15,770 bases of DNA from an uncultured Microbacterium sp. (GTDB taxonomy: Bacteria > Actinomycetota > Actinomycetes > Actinomycetales > Microbacteriaceae), in NCBI GenBank assembly GCA_937926065.1, contig CALANM010000197.1, positions 1-15,770 on the forward strand, in the 5' to 3' direction. A program made the position numbers and the translations under genes. The notes beneath the pieces were generated by a model. The model was not told the origin of the DNA and did no database searches. It saw only the letters and a program-made list of their open reading frames with translations. Shown here in pieces: positions 8,071 through 14,857 of the stretch (position 1 is its first letter; the number at the start of each line of letters is the position of its first letter).

Positions 8071-8817
8071 ATGACCTCCGAGAACATCGCCGCCGAACCC
8101 GCGGCCGATCCGTTCCGCCCTCGTCGACGCCGCGTCTGGCCGATCGTCCGCGATGTGCTGGTGATCATCGTGATCGCCGTCCTCGTCTCGTTCCTGGTGA
8201 AGACCTTCCTCGTGCGGTCGTTCTACATTCCGTCGGGCTCCATGGAGCGGACCCTGCAGGTGCAGGATCGCATCCTGGTCGATGAGCTGACGCCGCGCTT
8301 CAGCGGCTATGAGCGCGGCGACGTCGTCGTCTTCCGCGATCCCGGTGGATGGCTCCCGGTTGAGCCCGCGCCGCAGCGCTCCCCGTTCGTGGAGGCAGTC
8401 GACTGGACCCTCGCGCTCGTCGGCATCTCGGCCCCCGACAGCAAGGATCACCTGATCAAGCGAATCGTCGGGCTGCCGGGCGACCATGTCGTCTGCTGCA
8501 ACGCGATGGGGCAGGTGATGGTGAACGACGTCCCGATCGACGAGACCGGCTACCTGAATCTCGCCGACGGTCAGACCGCGCCCGATGTCGTGCCGTACGA
8601 CGTCGTCGTGCCCGCCGACTCGCTCTGGGTCCTGGGCGACAACCGCGATGCATCACGCGACTCGCGCTACAACATGGACCAGCCGGGAAAGGGGTTCGTC
8701 CCGCTTGACAATGTCGTCGGCCGCGCCTTTCTCGTGACGTGGCCGCTTTCACGGCTCGGCGCCATCGACTTCCATCACGATGTGTTCTCCGGGGTTCCGG
8801 AGGGCCCCGAAGAATGA
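8071..8817 (+). CDS. lepB: Signal peptidase I (right-arm copy)
   Basis: The product (248 residues) removes signal peptides from proteins leaving through Sec or Tat. It has a cytoplasmic basic head, one predicted transmembrane helix at about residues 27-48 with the active domain outside, and the Ser-Lys dyad S57 (in IPSGSM) and K130 (in KRIVGLPGD). GDNRD at 189-193 closes the active-site fold. Two adjacent cysteines (C142, C143) follow the lysine box. Translation most likely starts at the ATG with AAGGA 5 bases before it. The stop overlaps rnhB as ATGA, so the two are probably one transcript. Its upstream DNA is the mirrored central region, so its native promoter is not visible. Confidence 0.96.
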   Translation: MTSENIAAEPAADPFRPRRRRVWPIVRDVLVIIVIAVLVSFLVKTFLVRSFYIPSGSMERTLQVQDRILVDELTPRFSGYERGDVVVFRDPGGWLPVEPAPQRSPFVEAVDWTLALVGISAPDSKDHLIKRIVGLPGDHVVCCNAMGQVMVNDVPIDETGYLNLADGQTAPDVVPYDVVVPADSLWVLGDNRDASRDSRYNMDQPGKGFVPLDNVVGRAFLVTWPLSRLGAIDFHHDVFSGVPEGPEE

Positions 8818-9473
8818 CCGTCGTCGCACCGCGGCTCACCGTCGAGCGCCGGCTTCTCAAAGAGCACGCGCTCGTGATCGCGTGCGACGAGGTGGGACGC
8901 GGCGCGCTGGCCGGCCCCGTGGCGGTCGGAGCGGCCGTCGTCGATGCGTCGGGTGCACGACGCCGGATCCCGGAAGGGCTCCGCGATTCGAAGCTCGTCG
9001 TCGAGCACCGGCGCGCCGAAGTCGCGGAGCGCGCACGGGGCTGGGTTGCGGCGTCCTCGGTGGGATGGGCGGATGCCGCTGAGATCGACCGGGTCGGAAT
9101 CATCCGCGCGCTGGGCCTTGCCGCCCTCCGTGCGATCGCGGAGCTCCGCGCCTTCGGCGTCGTTCCCGAGGATGCCGTCATCATCCTCGACGGAAACCAC
9201 GACTACATAACGCCGGCGGGGGGAGCAGGGCTCAGGGTGCAGCCGATCGTCAAAGCCGACCGCGACTGCGCGTCGGCCTCCGCTGCGTCGGTCATCGCCA
9301 AAGTGGCGCGCGACGCGCACATGATCCAGCTGCACGACGAACTGCCTGCCTACCAATGGCTCCGCAACAAGGGCTATGCGAGTCCGGAACATCGTGACGC
9401 CATCCGCCAGTACGGACTGAGCCCCCACCACCGGGCGTCGTGGGCGATCGCCGATGCGCCGACGCTGTTCTGA
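8814..9473 (+). CDS. rnhB: Ribonuclease HII (right-arm copy)
   Basis: This is a 219-residue type 2 ribonuclease H, acting in the cytoplasm on RNA-DNA hybrids and on ribonucleotides embedded in DNA. Catalytic acidic residues are D25 and E26 in DEVGRG, D126 in ILDGNHDY and D149 in KADRDCAS; the substrate-binding DSK is at 58-60. The C-terminal GYASPEHRDAIRQYGLSPHHR stretch is typical of the family. The length is normal. It is coupled to lepB by a 4-base overlap. A 12-base perfect palindrome, CGGTGGCCACCG, follows its stop codon at 9477-9488, before the DUF2469 gene. Confidence 0.96.
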   Translation: MTVVAPRLTVERRLLKEHALVIACDEVGRGALAGPVAVGAAVVDASGARRRIPEGLRDSKLVVEHRRAEVAERARGWVAASSVGWADAAEIDRVGIIRALGLAALRAIAELRAFGVVPEDAVIILDGNHDYITPAGGAGLRVQPIVKADRDCASASAASVIAKVARDAHMIQLHDELPAYQWLRNKGYASPEHRDAIRQYGLSPHHRASWAIADAPTLF

Positions 9474-9496
9474 CGACGGTGGCCACCGGGCGCGCA

Positions 9497-9502
9497 TAGG
9501 AT
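9497..9502 (+). promoter_or_regulatory. Candidate -10 box for a leaderless DUF2469 transcript (right arm)
   Basis: TAGGAT fits the TANNNT -10 pattern and ends 9 bases before the DUF2469 ATG at 9512. No Shine-Dalgarno sequence lies between them. A start site 6-9 bases after the box would fall at or next to the ATG, as in the leaderless genes common in actinobacteria. No clear -35 is visible. Confidence 0.4.
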
Positions 9503-9511
9503 TGACTCACC

Positions 9512-9835
9512 ATGGATGATGAAGTTTTCGAGGACTACGACCGCGAGCTCGAACTCGCGTTGTACAAGGAGTACCGCGACGTCGTCTCGCAGTTCCAGTA
9601 CGTCATCGAGACCGAGCGCCGCTTCTACCTCGCGAACGAGGTCAACGTCGTGCGCCGCGACACGGAGCACGACTTCTACTTCGAGATCTCCATGAACGAC
9701 GTGTGGGTGTGGGACATCTATCGCGCCGACCGCTTCGTGAAGTCGGTGCGCGTCCTCACGTTCAAGGACGTCAACGTCGAGGAGCTCCAGCGGCGCGACT
9801 TCCAGCTGCCGGAAGAGCTCTCACTCGATTCTTGA
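9512..9835 (+). CDS. DUF2469 family protein (right-arm copy)
   Basis: This is a short (107-residue) acidic, soluble-looking protein of unknown function in the DUF2469 family. Recognition rests on the N-terminal run of acidic and aromatic residues, the central ETERRFYLANEVNVVRRD and FYFEISMNDVWVWDIYRADRFVKSVRVLTFKDVNVEEL, and the conserved place after rnhB. No known catalytic motif is present. The gap to the following UPF0102 gene is 121 bases and holds nothing I can identify beyond a weak promoter-like pattern near its end (CTGACC at 9923-9928, CAGTAT at 9945-9950). Confidence 0.93.
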   Translation: MDDEVFEDYDRELELALYKEYRDVVSQFQYVIETERRFYLANEVNVVRRDTEHDFYFEISMNDVWVWDIYRADRFVKSVRVLTFKDVNVEELQRRDFQLPEELSLDS

Positions 9836-9956
9836 GACCTCCTGTCGCTCGGGGTCCGACGGCGCAGACTCCTCTGCGAGCCGGTTCGACAGCGACTTTC
9901 CCACATCGCGTGTCGTCGGCATCTGACCGTCCGTCCGCGTTCGTCAGTATCGTGCC

Positions 9957-10319
9957 ATGGCAGACAAAGACGAACGTGGGCGTGCAGGCGAAGAGCGAGC
10001 AGAGCGCCATCTTCGCGAACTGGGCTACGACATCCTCGATCGCAATTGGCGCTGCCCCGAGGGAGAGATCGACATCGTCGCGTGCCGGGACGATGCGCTG
10101 GTCGTCGTCGAGGTCAAGACCCGTCGGTCTGACCGGTTCGGGCACCCGTTCGACGCTGTCGACGCGCGAAAGCGGTCACGGCTGTGGCGGCTCGCGCAAC
10201 GGTGGTCCGCCGCTCACCGCGAGGCCGCATGCGGGCGCATCCTGCGCCTCGACGCGATCGGAGTGACGGGAGACGATCCCGAGACCGGGCTCCTGGAGCA
10301 CCAGGAGGACCTCCGGTGA
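9957..10319 (+). CDS. UPF0102 (YraN-family) endonuclease-like protein (right-arm copy)
   Basis: The 120-residue product has the conserved UPF0102 layout: a helical G-x-x-GE start (8-13), GYDILDRNWRC, GEID (36-39) and EVK (52-54), followed by VDARKRSRLWRLAQRW. The acidic residues and lysine resemble a Holliday-junction-resolvase or restriction-nuclease active site, but a substrate has not been firmly established for the family. The GTGA overlap with comM, itself coupled to dprA, places it in a DNA-uptake or recombination unit. The ATG lacks a ribosome binding site and may be leaderless. Confidence 0.92.
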   Translation: MADKDERGRAGEERAERHLRELGYDILDRNWRCPEGEIDIVACRDDALVVVEVKTRRSDRFGHPFDAVDARKRSRLWRLAQRWSAAHREAACGRILRLDAIGVTGDDPETGLLEHQEDLR

Positions 10320-11845
10320 GCGTGGGGCGCACATGGTCGGTCGTCGTCACGGGCGTCGCGGGCGATCTGATCGAAGTCGAGGCCGATCTCTCGACGCAGA
10401 CGCCCGGGTTCGCGATCATCGGGCTCCCGGACAAGTCGATCGGCGAAGCGCAGCAGCGGGTCCACAATGCGTGCGGCAACAGCGACCTTCCCCTGCCTCG
10501 TCGCCGCGTGGTCGTGAACCTGTCGCCTGCGAACCTTCCGAAGCACGGAACGGGCCTCGACGTCGCCGTGGCGATTGCCGCCCTCGCTACGGAGCTTGCT
10601 CTCGGAGCCGCCTCGCTGGCATCCACCGTGCACCTCGGCGAACTGGGGCTCGACGGCAGGCTGCGCCCCGTCCCGGGCATCCTGCCCGCGGTGATGGCCG
10701 CGGCACGTGCCGGATTCAGCCGGGTGATCGTGCCGGCCGCCTGCGTCGATGAGGCGCGGCTCGTCGACGGCGTCGAGGTCATCGGCGCCGTGAATCTGCG
10801 TGACGTCGCCCGCGTCCACGGGCTCGACGTCGCGTGCGTCGATCAGAAGGCGGTTCCTCTGGGCGCGGTGAGCGACGACGCGTCGGGCGAAGCGCCCGAA
10901 CTGGCGGATGTCCTCGGCCAGCGTGAGGCGGTCGATGCTCTCATCGTCGCGGCAGCCGGCGGTCACCACATCCTGATGTCCGGGCCGCCCGGAGCAGGCA
11001 AGACGATGCTCGCACGGCGGCTCCCGGGAATCCTCCCCGCGCTCGACGACGAAGCCGCTCTTCAGGCAGCGTCATTGCGCTCGCTCTCTGGCACCCCGAT
11101 CCGGAACCTCACGAGGACGCCTCCGTTCGAGGCGCCGCATCATTCCGCAAGCGTCGCGGCGCTCGTCGGCGGTGGAAGTCGGACGGTGCGACCCGGCGCG
11201 ATCGCGCGGGCGAGCGGGGGAGTCCTGTTCCTCGACGAGGCCGGCGAGTTCTCGGCGCACGCGCTCAATGCGCTTCGGCAGCCTCTCGAGACCGGCGAGA
11301 TCGAAGTGCATCGAGTGGGATTCCGAGCGCGTTTCCCCGCGCGCTTCCAGCTCGTCCTCGCCACCAACCCATGCCCCTGCGGCCACTACTCGGTGCCCGG
11401 AGGCACGTGCACCTGCCCGTCTCTCGCGATCCGTCGGTATCTGGGAAGACTGAGCGGCCCGCTTCTCGACCGCGTCGACATCGAGCTTGCGATGCGCCGT
11501 GTGTCGCTCGCGCAGATGACCGATGAGACCACGACGGTCTCCACGGAGTCTGCGCGCGCGATCGTCGCGGGCGCGCGCGACCGGGCGTGCGAGCGGCTGC
11601 GCGCGGTCGGGGTGCGCACGAACGCGGAGGCCCCAGGGAACTGGCTGCGGCGCGGTCCGCGGGCGCCGCGTTCGGACGTTCGACGTCCGCTCGACGCCGC
11701 CCTTCAGCGCGGCGCCCTCAGTCTTCGCGCGTACGACAGGGTGCTGCGCGTGGCCTGGACTCTCGCCGACATCGACGGCAGCGAGCAGCTGGGAAGCGAC
11801 CATATCGCCCGTGCGCTGTTTCTCAAGCGGGGAGCGTCGGCGTGA
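10316..11845 (+). CDS. comM: ComM/YifB Mg-chelatase-like AAA+ ATPase (right-arm copy)
   Basis: The 509-residue protein combines a Lon-type N-terminal domain, which contains GLPDKSIGEAQQRV and VNLSPANLPKHGTGLD, with a Mg-chelatase-type AAA+ module. ATP-binding residues are K229 and T230 in Walker A and D307 and E308 in Walker B. The conserved HHSASVAALVGGG, the Cys cluster NPCPCGHY...CTC and SGPLLDRVDIE follow in the expected order. In transformable bacteria the family extends recombination by helicase-driven branch migration as a hexamer; its role in this organism is inferred. It is the middle gene of a coupled trio, with GTG start and AGGAGG at 10303-10308, and overlaps dprA by 4 bases. Confidence 0.95.
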   Translation: MSVGRTWSVVVTGVAGDLIEVEADLSTQTPGFAIIGLPDKSIGEAQQRVHNACGNSDLPLPRRRVVVNLSPANLPKHGTGLDVAVAIAALATELALGAASLASTVHLGELGLDGRLRPVPGILPAVMAAARAGFSRVIVPAACVDEARLVDGVEVIGAVNLRDVARVHGLDVACVDQKAVPLGAVSDDASGEAPELADVLGQREAVDALIVAAAGGHHILMSGPPGAGKTMLARRLPGILPALDDEAALQAASLRSLSGTPIRNLTRTPPFEAPHHSASVAALVGGGSRTVRPGAIARASGGVLFLDEAGEFSAHALNALRQPLETGEIEVHRVGFRARFPARFQLVLATNPCPCGHYSVPGGTCTCPSLAIRRYLGRLSGPLLDRVDIELAMRRVSLAQMTDETTTVSTESARAIVAGARDRACERLRAVGVRTNAEAPGNWLRRGPRAPRSDVRRPLDAALQRGALSLRAYDRVLRVAWTLADIDGSEQLGSDHIARALFLKRGASA

Positions 11846-13038
11846 GCGGCGACGCACGCATCGACACTTCGGTGCGTGAGGTGCGTCGACGCACGGCCGC
11901 ATGGGCCGACGATCTCGACGATGAAGGTCTCGCGGAGCTCGACGCCCGCATGCTCTGGTCGGCGTTGTGCGAGCCCGGCGACGGCATCGCCGGCGCGCTG
12001 GTCACGGCATTCGGCGCCTCGCGGGCGCTCGAGATCGCGCAGGGCTCAGAACATGATGTCTCGCAGGCGGGCGTCGCTCCGCCCGACCTTCGCGACGCCC
12101 GCTCGCGCTGGCTGCCGCGCTTGGGAGATGCCGTCCACGCCTCCGACTCCGCGGAGCGCGCGGGGGTCCGCCCGATCGTGCCGACGGGGCCGCACTGGCC
12201 GGCCCGTGTCGACGCCCTCGGCGCGCACGCCCCAATATGCCTGTGGGTGAAAGGAGACCCACGGACTCTCTCCGTGCCGGCAGCGGTCGCGCTGGTGGGC
12301 GCACGGGCGGCGACGACGTACGGCGAGCACATCGCATCCGAGTTGTCGGCTGACCTCGCGGCGGCGGGAATCGGCGTGGTATCGGGTGGGGCCTACGGCA
12401 TCGACGGCGCGGCGCACCGGGCCGCGCTGGCGGCGGGAGGAGCGACCATCGCATGGATGGCGGGTGGCGTCGACCGCCCCTACCCGGCGGGCCATCGCTC
12501 GCTGCTCGAGCGGATCGCGGCATCCGGCGGCGCCGTCGTCGCTGACGTCCCATGCGGAAGCGCCCCCACCAAATGGCGCTTCCTTGCCCGCAACAGGCTC
12601 ATTGCCGCGTCCGCGGATGCGACGATCGTCGTGGAAGCCGGGTGGCGGAGCGGGTCGCTCAATACCGCAGGACACGCAGCCACGCTGGGCCGGGCGCTGG
12701 GCGCCGTGCCGGGTCCGGTGACGAGCCCCGCGTCAGCGGGGTGTCACCGGCTGTTGCGAGAGTACGACGCCGTCTGCGTCACCTCCGTCGCTGACGCGCG
12801 GGAGCTGATAGGACTCGACTCTCGGGCGCCGCTCTTCGAGGACGCAGCATCGGCAGGCGACGCTGCCGATCGCACCCGTGTGCTGGACGCGCTCAGTTCC
12901 CGCACGGCGCGTTCGGCGGGTGACCTCGCGCGGCGTACCGGGATGGCGTTGCCCGACGTCGAAGGCGCGCTCGGAATGCTCGCTCTCGACGGCAGGGCGG
13001 AGCGAAGCGGAGCCGGATGGAAAGCGCGTCCTCGGTGA
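11842..13038 (+). CDS. dprA: DNA-processing protein DprA (right-arm copy)
   Basis: The 398-residue protein has the DprA Rossmann-like domain that binds single-stranded DNA: VALVGARAATTYGEHIA from 149, SGGAYGIDGAAHRAAL from 181, GGVDRPYPAGH, FLARNRLIAA around 247-256, and SGSLNTAGHA. The family motif before RNR is altered (KWRFLARNR rather than the common FPxRNR). The C-terminal 60 residues look like the DprA winged helix. The preceding region, ARMLWSALCEPGDGIAGAL, is the N-terminal helical domain. GTG start with GGGGAG at 11829-11834. Coupling to comM argues for a shared role in protecting and recombining single-stranded DNA. Confidence 0.94.
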   Translation: MSGDARIDTSVREVRRRTAAWADDLDDEGLAELDARMLWSALCEPGDGIAGALVTAFGASRALEIAQGSEHDVSQAGVAPPDLRDARSRWLPRLGDAVHASDSAERAGVRPIVPTGPHWPARVDALGAHAPICLWVKGDPRTLSVPAAVALVGARAATTYGEHIASELSADLAAAGIGVVSGGAYGIDGAAHRAALAAGGATIAWMAGGVDRPYPAGHRSLLERIAASGGAVVADVPCGSAPTKWRFLARNRLIAASADATIVVEAGWRSGSLNTAGHAATLGRALGAVPGPVTSPASAGCHRLLREYDAVCVTSVADARELIGLDSRAPLFEDAASAGDAADRTRVLDALSSRTARSAGDLARRTGMALPDVEGALGMLALDGRAERSGAGWKARPR

Positions 13039-13053
13039 GCCTTTCCATCCGGC
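13012..13053 (+). terminator. Long hairpin spanning the dprA stop codon (right arm)
   Basis: GCCGGATGGAAAG at 13012-13024 and CTTTCCATCCGGC at 13041-13053 are perfect inverted repeats of 13 bases around a 16-base loop. The dprA stop TGA (13036-13038) lies in the loop, and the 3' arm occupies the dprA-xerC gap. No T tract follows, so this could be a weak terminator, an RNA-stability element, or a block to reading through into xerC. Confidence 0.55.
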
Positions 13054-13080
13054 CGCATACCGGGCGGGCATCCTGGAGGC

Positions 13081-13980
13081 ATGTCCTTCCTGCACGACGT
13101 CGACGACTACGTCCGCCATCTCGCTGAGGTGCGACGACTGTCGCCGGCGACGGTGAAGGCCTACGCGAGCGACCTTCGCGACCTTGCGGCCACCACGGGA
13201 ATCGAAGACACGCGAACGGTCGGGTTGGAAGACCTGCGCGACTGGCTGTGGGCGGCGACCAACCGGGGGGAGGCGCGGTCCACGATCGCGCGGCGCGCGG
13301 CAGCGGCTCGCGGATTCTTCGCGTGGGCGAAGGATGTCGGCAGAGCGGACGTCGACCCCAGCGTGAGACTTCAGTCCCCCAAGCGGGGTCGCACCCTGCC
13401 CAAGGTCGCGACCGCTGACGCTCTCGCGCGCGTGCTCGAGGCCGCGCAGAACCGGACCGCGACAGGAGACCCGCTCGCGCTGCGCGACGTCGCGATGCTG
13501 GAACTCCTGTACGCCGCCGCTCTCCGGGTGTCCGAACTGTGCGGAGTCGACCTCGACGACATCGACGCGGCGCGCCGCACCGTGCGCGTGGTCGGTAAGG
13601 GCGACAAGGAGCGCACGGCTCCCTACGGGCTCCCGGCGCAGCGGGCCCTGGACGCCTATCTCGTACGCGCGCGGCCCCGCCTGGTGTCGCGGGGAGACGG
13701 CACTCGCGCGCTCTTCGTGGGCGCAAAGGGAGCCCGCATCGGACCTCGCGCCGTGTATGACGTCGTCAGCCGCCTCGTAGGACCCGCACTCGGCGCCGCC
13801 GCCGTGGGCCCCCACAGCCTCCGGCACTCGGCGGCAACGCATCTTCTCGACGGGGGAGCCGACCTTCGCGCCGTGCAGGAGATTCTCGGCCACGCGAGCC
13901 TCGGGACGACACAGATCTACACCCACGTGTCGGCCGAGAAGCTCACCGCCACCTATCGGCTCGCTCACCCGCGCGCTTGA
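13081..13980 (+). CDS. xerC: Tyrosine recombinase XerC (right-arm copy)
   Basis: The 299-residue protein is a full-length Xer recombinase. The N-terminal part, DDYVRHLAEVRRLSPATVKAYASDL, is the expected first helix pair of the core-binding domain. The catalytic domain carries R149 in AALRVSEL, K173 in VGKGDKER, H245 and R248 in HSLRH, H271 in LGHASLGTTQ, and Y280. No mobile-element partners or attachment sites are nearby, so the role is chromosomal dimer resolution rather than phage integration. GGAGG ends only 1 base before the ATG, too close for normal use, and no upstream in-frame start exists, so initiation is unusual or weak. Confidence 0.93.
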   Translation: MSFLHDVDDYVRHLAEVRRLSPATVKAYASDLRDLAATTGIEDTRTVGLEDLRDWLWAATNRGEARSTIARRAAAARGFFAWAKDVGRADVDPSVRLQSPKRGRTLPKVATADALARVLEAAQNRTATGDPLALRDVAMLELLYAAALRVSELCGVDLDDIDAARRTVRVVGKGDKERTAPYGLPAQRALDAYLVRARPRLVSRGDGTRALFVGAKGARIGPRAVYDVVSRLVGPALGAAAVGPHSLRHSAATHLLDGGADLRAVQEILGHASLGTTQIYTHVSAEKLTATYRLAHPRA

Positions 13981-14026
13981 CCGGTCGAGCGCACCGGTGC
14001 GAGCTCCTGCGCCGGTGGCCGGTCAA
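13977..14026. terminator. Shared hairpin holding the convergent xerC and M23 stop codons (right arm)
   Basis: TTGACCGG at 13977-13984 and CCGGTCAA at 14019-14026 pair as an outer 8-base stem. The stop of xerC and, on the other strand, the stop of the M23 gene are each part of an arm. Inside it CACCGG and CCGGTG (13992-13997 and 14012-14017) can form a second stem. It is placed to act as a bidirectional terminator; there is no T tract beyond the AA/TT at the ends. Confidence 0.5.
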
Positions 14027-14595
14027 CAGCAGGGGCGCAGCACAGCGCGAGGAACGTCGCCGAGCAGCAGCAGCGGGTTGACATACTCGCCATGGAGGCG
14101 CACGCCGAAGTGCACCGTGTCAAGGGTCGCGTGCCCGCCCGTGCCGACACTGGCGACAGCGTCACCCGCTTCGACCGGCGTGCCGGGCGGCAGGCCCTCC
14201 GTGATCGGCTCGAGGGTCGAGACGAAACCGCCGCCGTGATCGATCGTGAGCACATTCCGGTCAGCGACCGGGCCCGAGAACGCGACGACTCCCTGGGCGG
14301 GCGCCGTCAGGGCCGATCCGACGGGGGCGTCCAGGTCGATGCCGCGGTGTCCAGCGCTGTATCGGTCGGCGGGCGCACGGAAAGGTGAGACGATCCGGAC
14401 GTCGCCGGTCGGCGACGACCACTCGCCGACGTGGCGCGCGTCGATCGGGACCCCCGGTCGGGCGCCCTGCGCGCGCGTCGTCGGCTCCGCCCGCTCCGCG
14501 GCCTCTACGCGCGTCACATGACCGGTCGTGAAAGGCGGGACGGCCGCCAAGACGGCAGCGATCGACGCAGCGACCACGTGGCGACCGAATCCCAT
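14023..14595 (-). CDS. Secreted M23 (LytM-like) peptidase-family protein (right-arm copy)
   Basis: This 190-residue exported protein has a hydrophobic signal region at about 7-22, a poorly conserved linker to about 60, and a compact LytM-like domain from about 65. It keeps the zinc ligands expected from H83, D87 and H162, and the glycine-rich strands GVVAFSG and DHGGGFVSTLEP. T160 replaces the first histidine of HxH. It could be a weak or inactive amidase-activator-type domain rather than a working hydrolase. The protein ends in two cysteines (189-190). It is the only gene of the arm on the opposite strand, which implies separate transcription, with a 262-base region shared with rpsB. Confidence 0.85.
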   Translation of the reverse strand: MGFGRHVVAASIAAVLAAVPPFTTGHVTRVEAAERAEPTTRAQGARPGVPIDARHVGEWSSPTGDVRIVSPFRAPADRYSAGHRGIDLDAPVGSALTAPAQGVVAFSGPVADRNVLTIDHGGGFVSTLEPITEGLPPGTPVEAGDAVASVGTGGHATLDTVHFGVRLHGEYVNPLLLLGDVPRAVLRPCC

Positions 14596-14692
14596 CTCGT
14601 CACTCTCGCCCGTCTCGCGGCGCGAAGGGGGAGCGACCAGCTGTGGGCGGAAACACTCGCAGAGCCCGGAGGCAGGGGAGGAGCCGGGCGAC

Positions 14693-14701
14693 TGTTACAC
14701 T
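14693..14701 (+). promoter_or_regulatory. Candidate extended -10 promoter of rpsB (right arm)
   Basis: TGTTACACT matches an extended -10 (TG, one base, TANNNT) about 156 bases before the rpsB ATG, inside the rpsB-M23 intergenic region. No good -35 is seen 16-18 bases upstream, where the DNA is G-rich. This is the best candidate in the region, not a certain promoter. Confidence 0.35.
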
Positions 14702-14709
14702 GGGTGTCG

Positions 14710-14728
14710 CATCCCGCTTGTCGGGATG
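14710..14728 (+). promoter_or_regulatory. Hairpin in the rpsB leader (right arm)
   Basis: CATCCCG and CGGGATG form a perfect 7-base stem with a 5-base loop (CTTGT), just downstream of the candidate rpsB -10 box. A leader of roughly 150 bases with a structure near its 5' end would suit S2 autoregulation, which is known for rpsB in several bacteria. Whether S2 binds this element is inference. Confidence 0.4.
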
Positions 14729-14857
14729 ACTACGCGTGCCCACACATCGGCAGCACTTCCCCGGTCTCGATCCTCACGGACGAGCGGACGTGCGTCGGGG
14801 CACCAGGCCCGCGGCCAGTCGGCTCGCGAGAAGAACCGAAAGAACAGGAGAACGGCC

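Noticed and set aside
7284..8487. Two mirrored 333-codon frames crossing the central axis
   Set aside because: They are antisense to lepB in one arm and run through the mirror junction, so they exist only because of the palindrome.
10184..10315. Longer ComM start inside the UPF0102 gene
   Set aside because: The extra 44 residues are arginine-rich and unlike the family; GTG with AGGAGG at the right distance starts the conserved N-terminus.
14528..14857. In-frame N-terminal extension of S2 by about 110 residues
   Set aside because: The extension overlaps the leader and the divergent M23 start; the AGGAG and conserved MAVVTIRQLL start place the true ATG at 14858.
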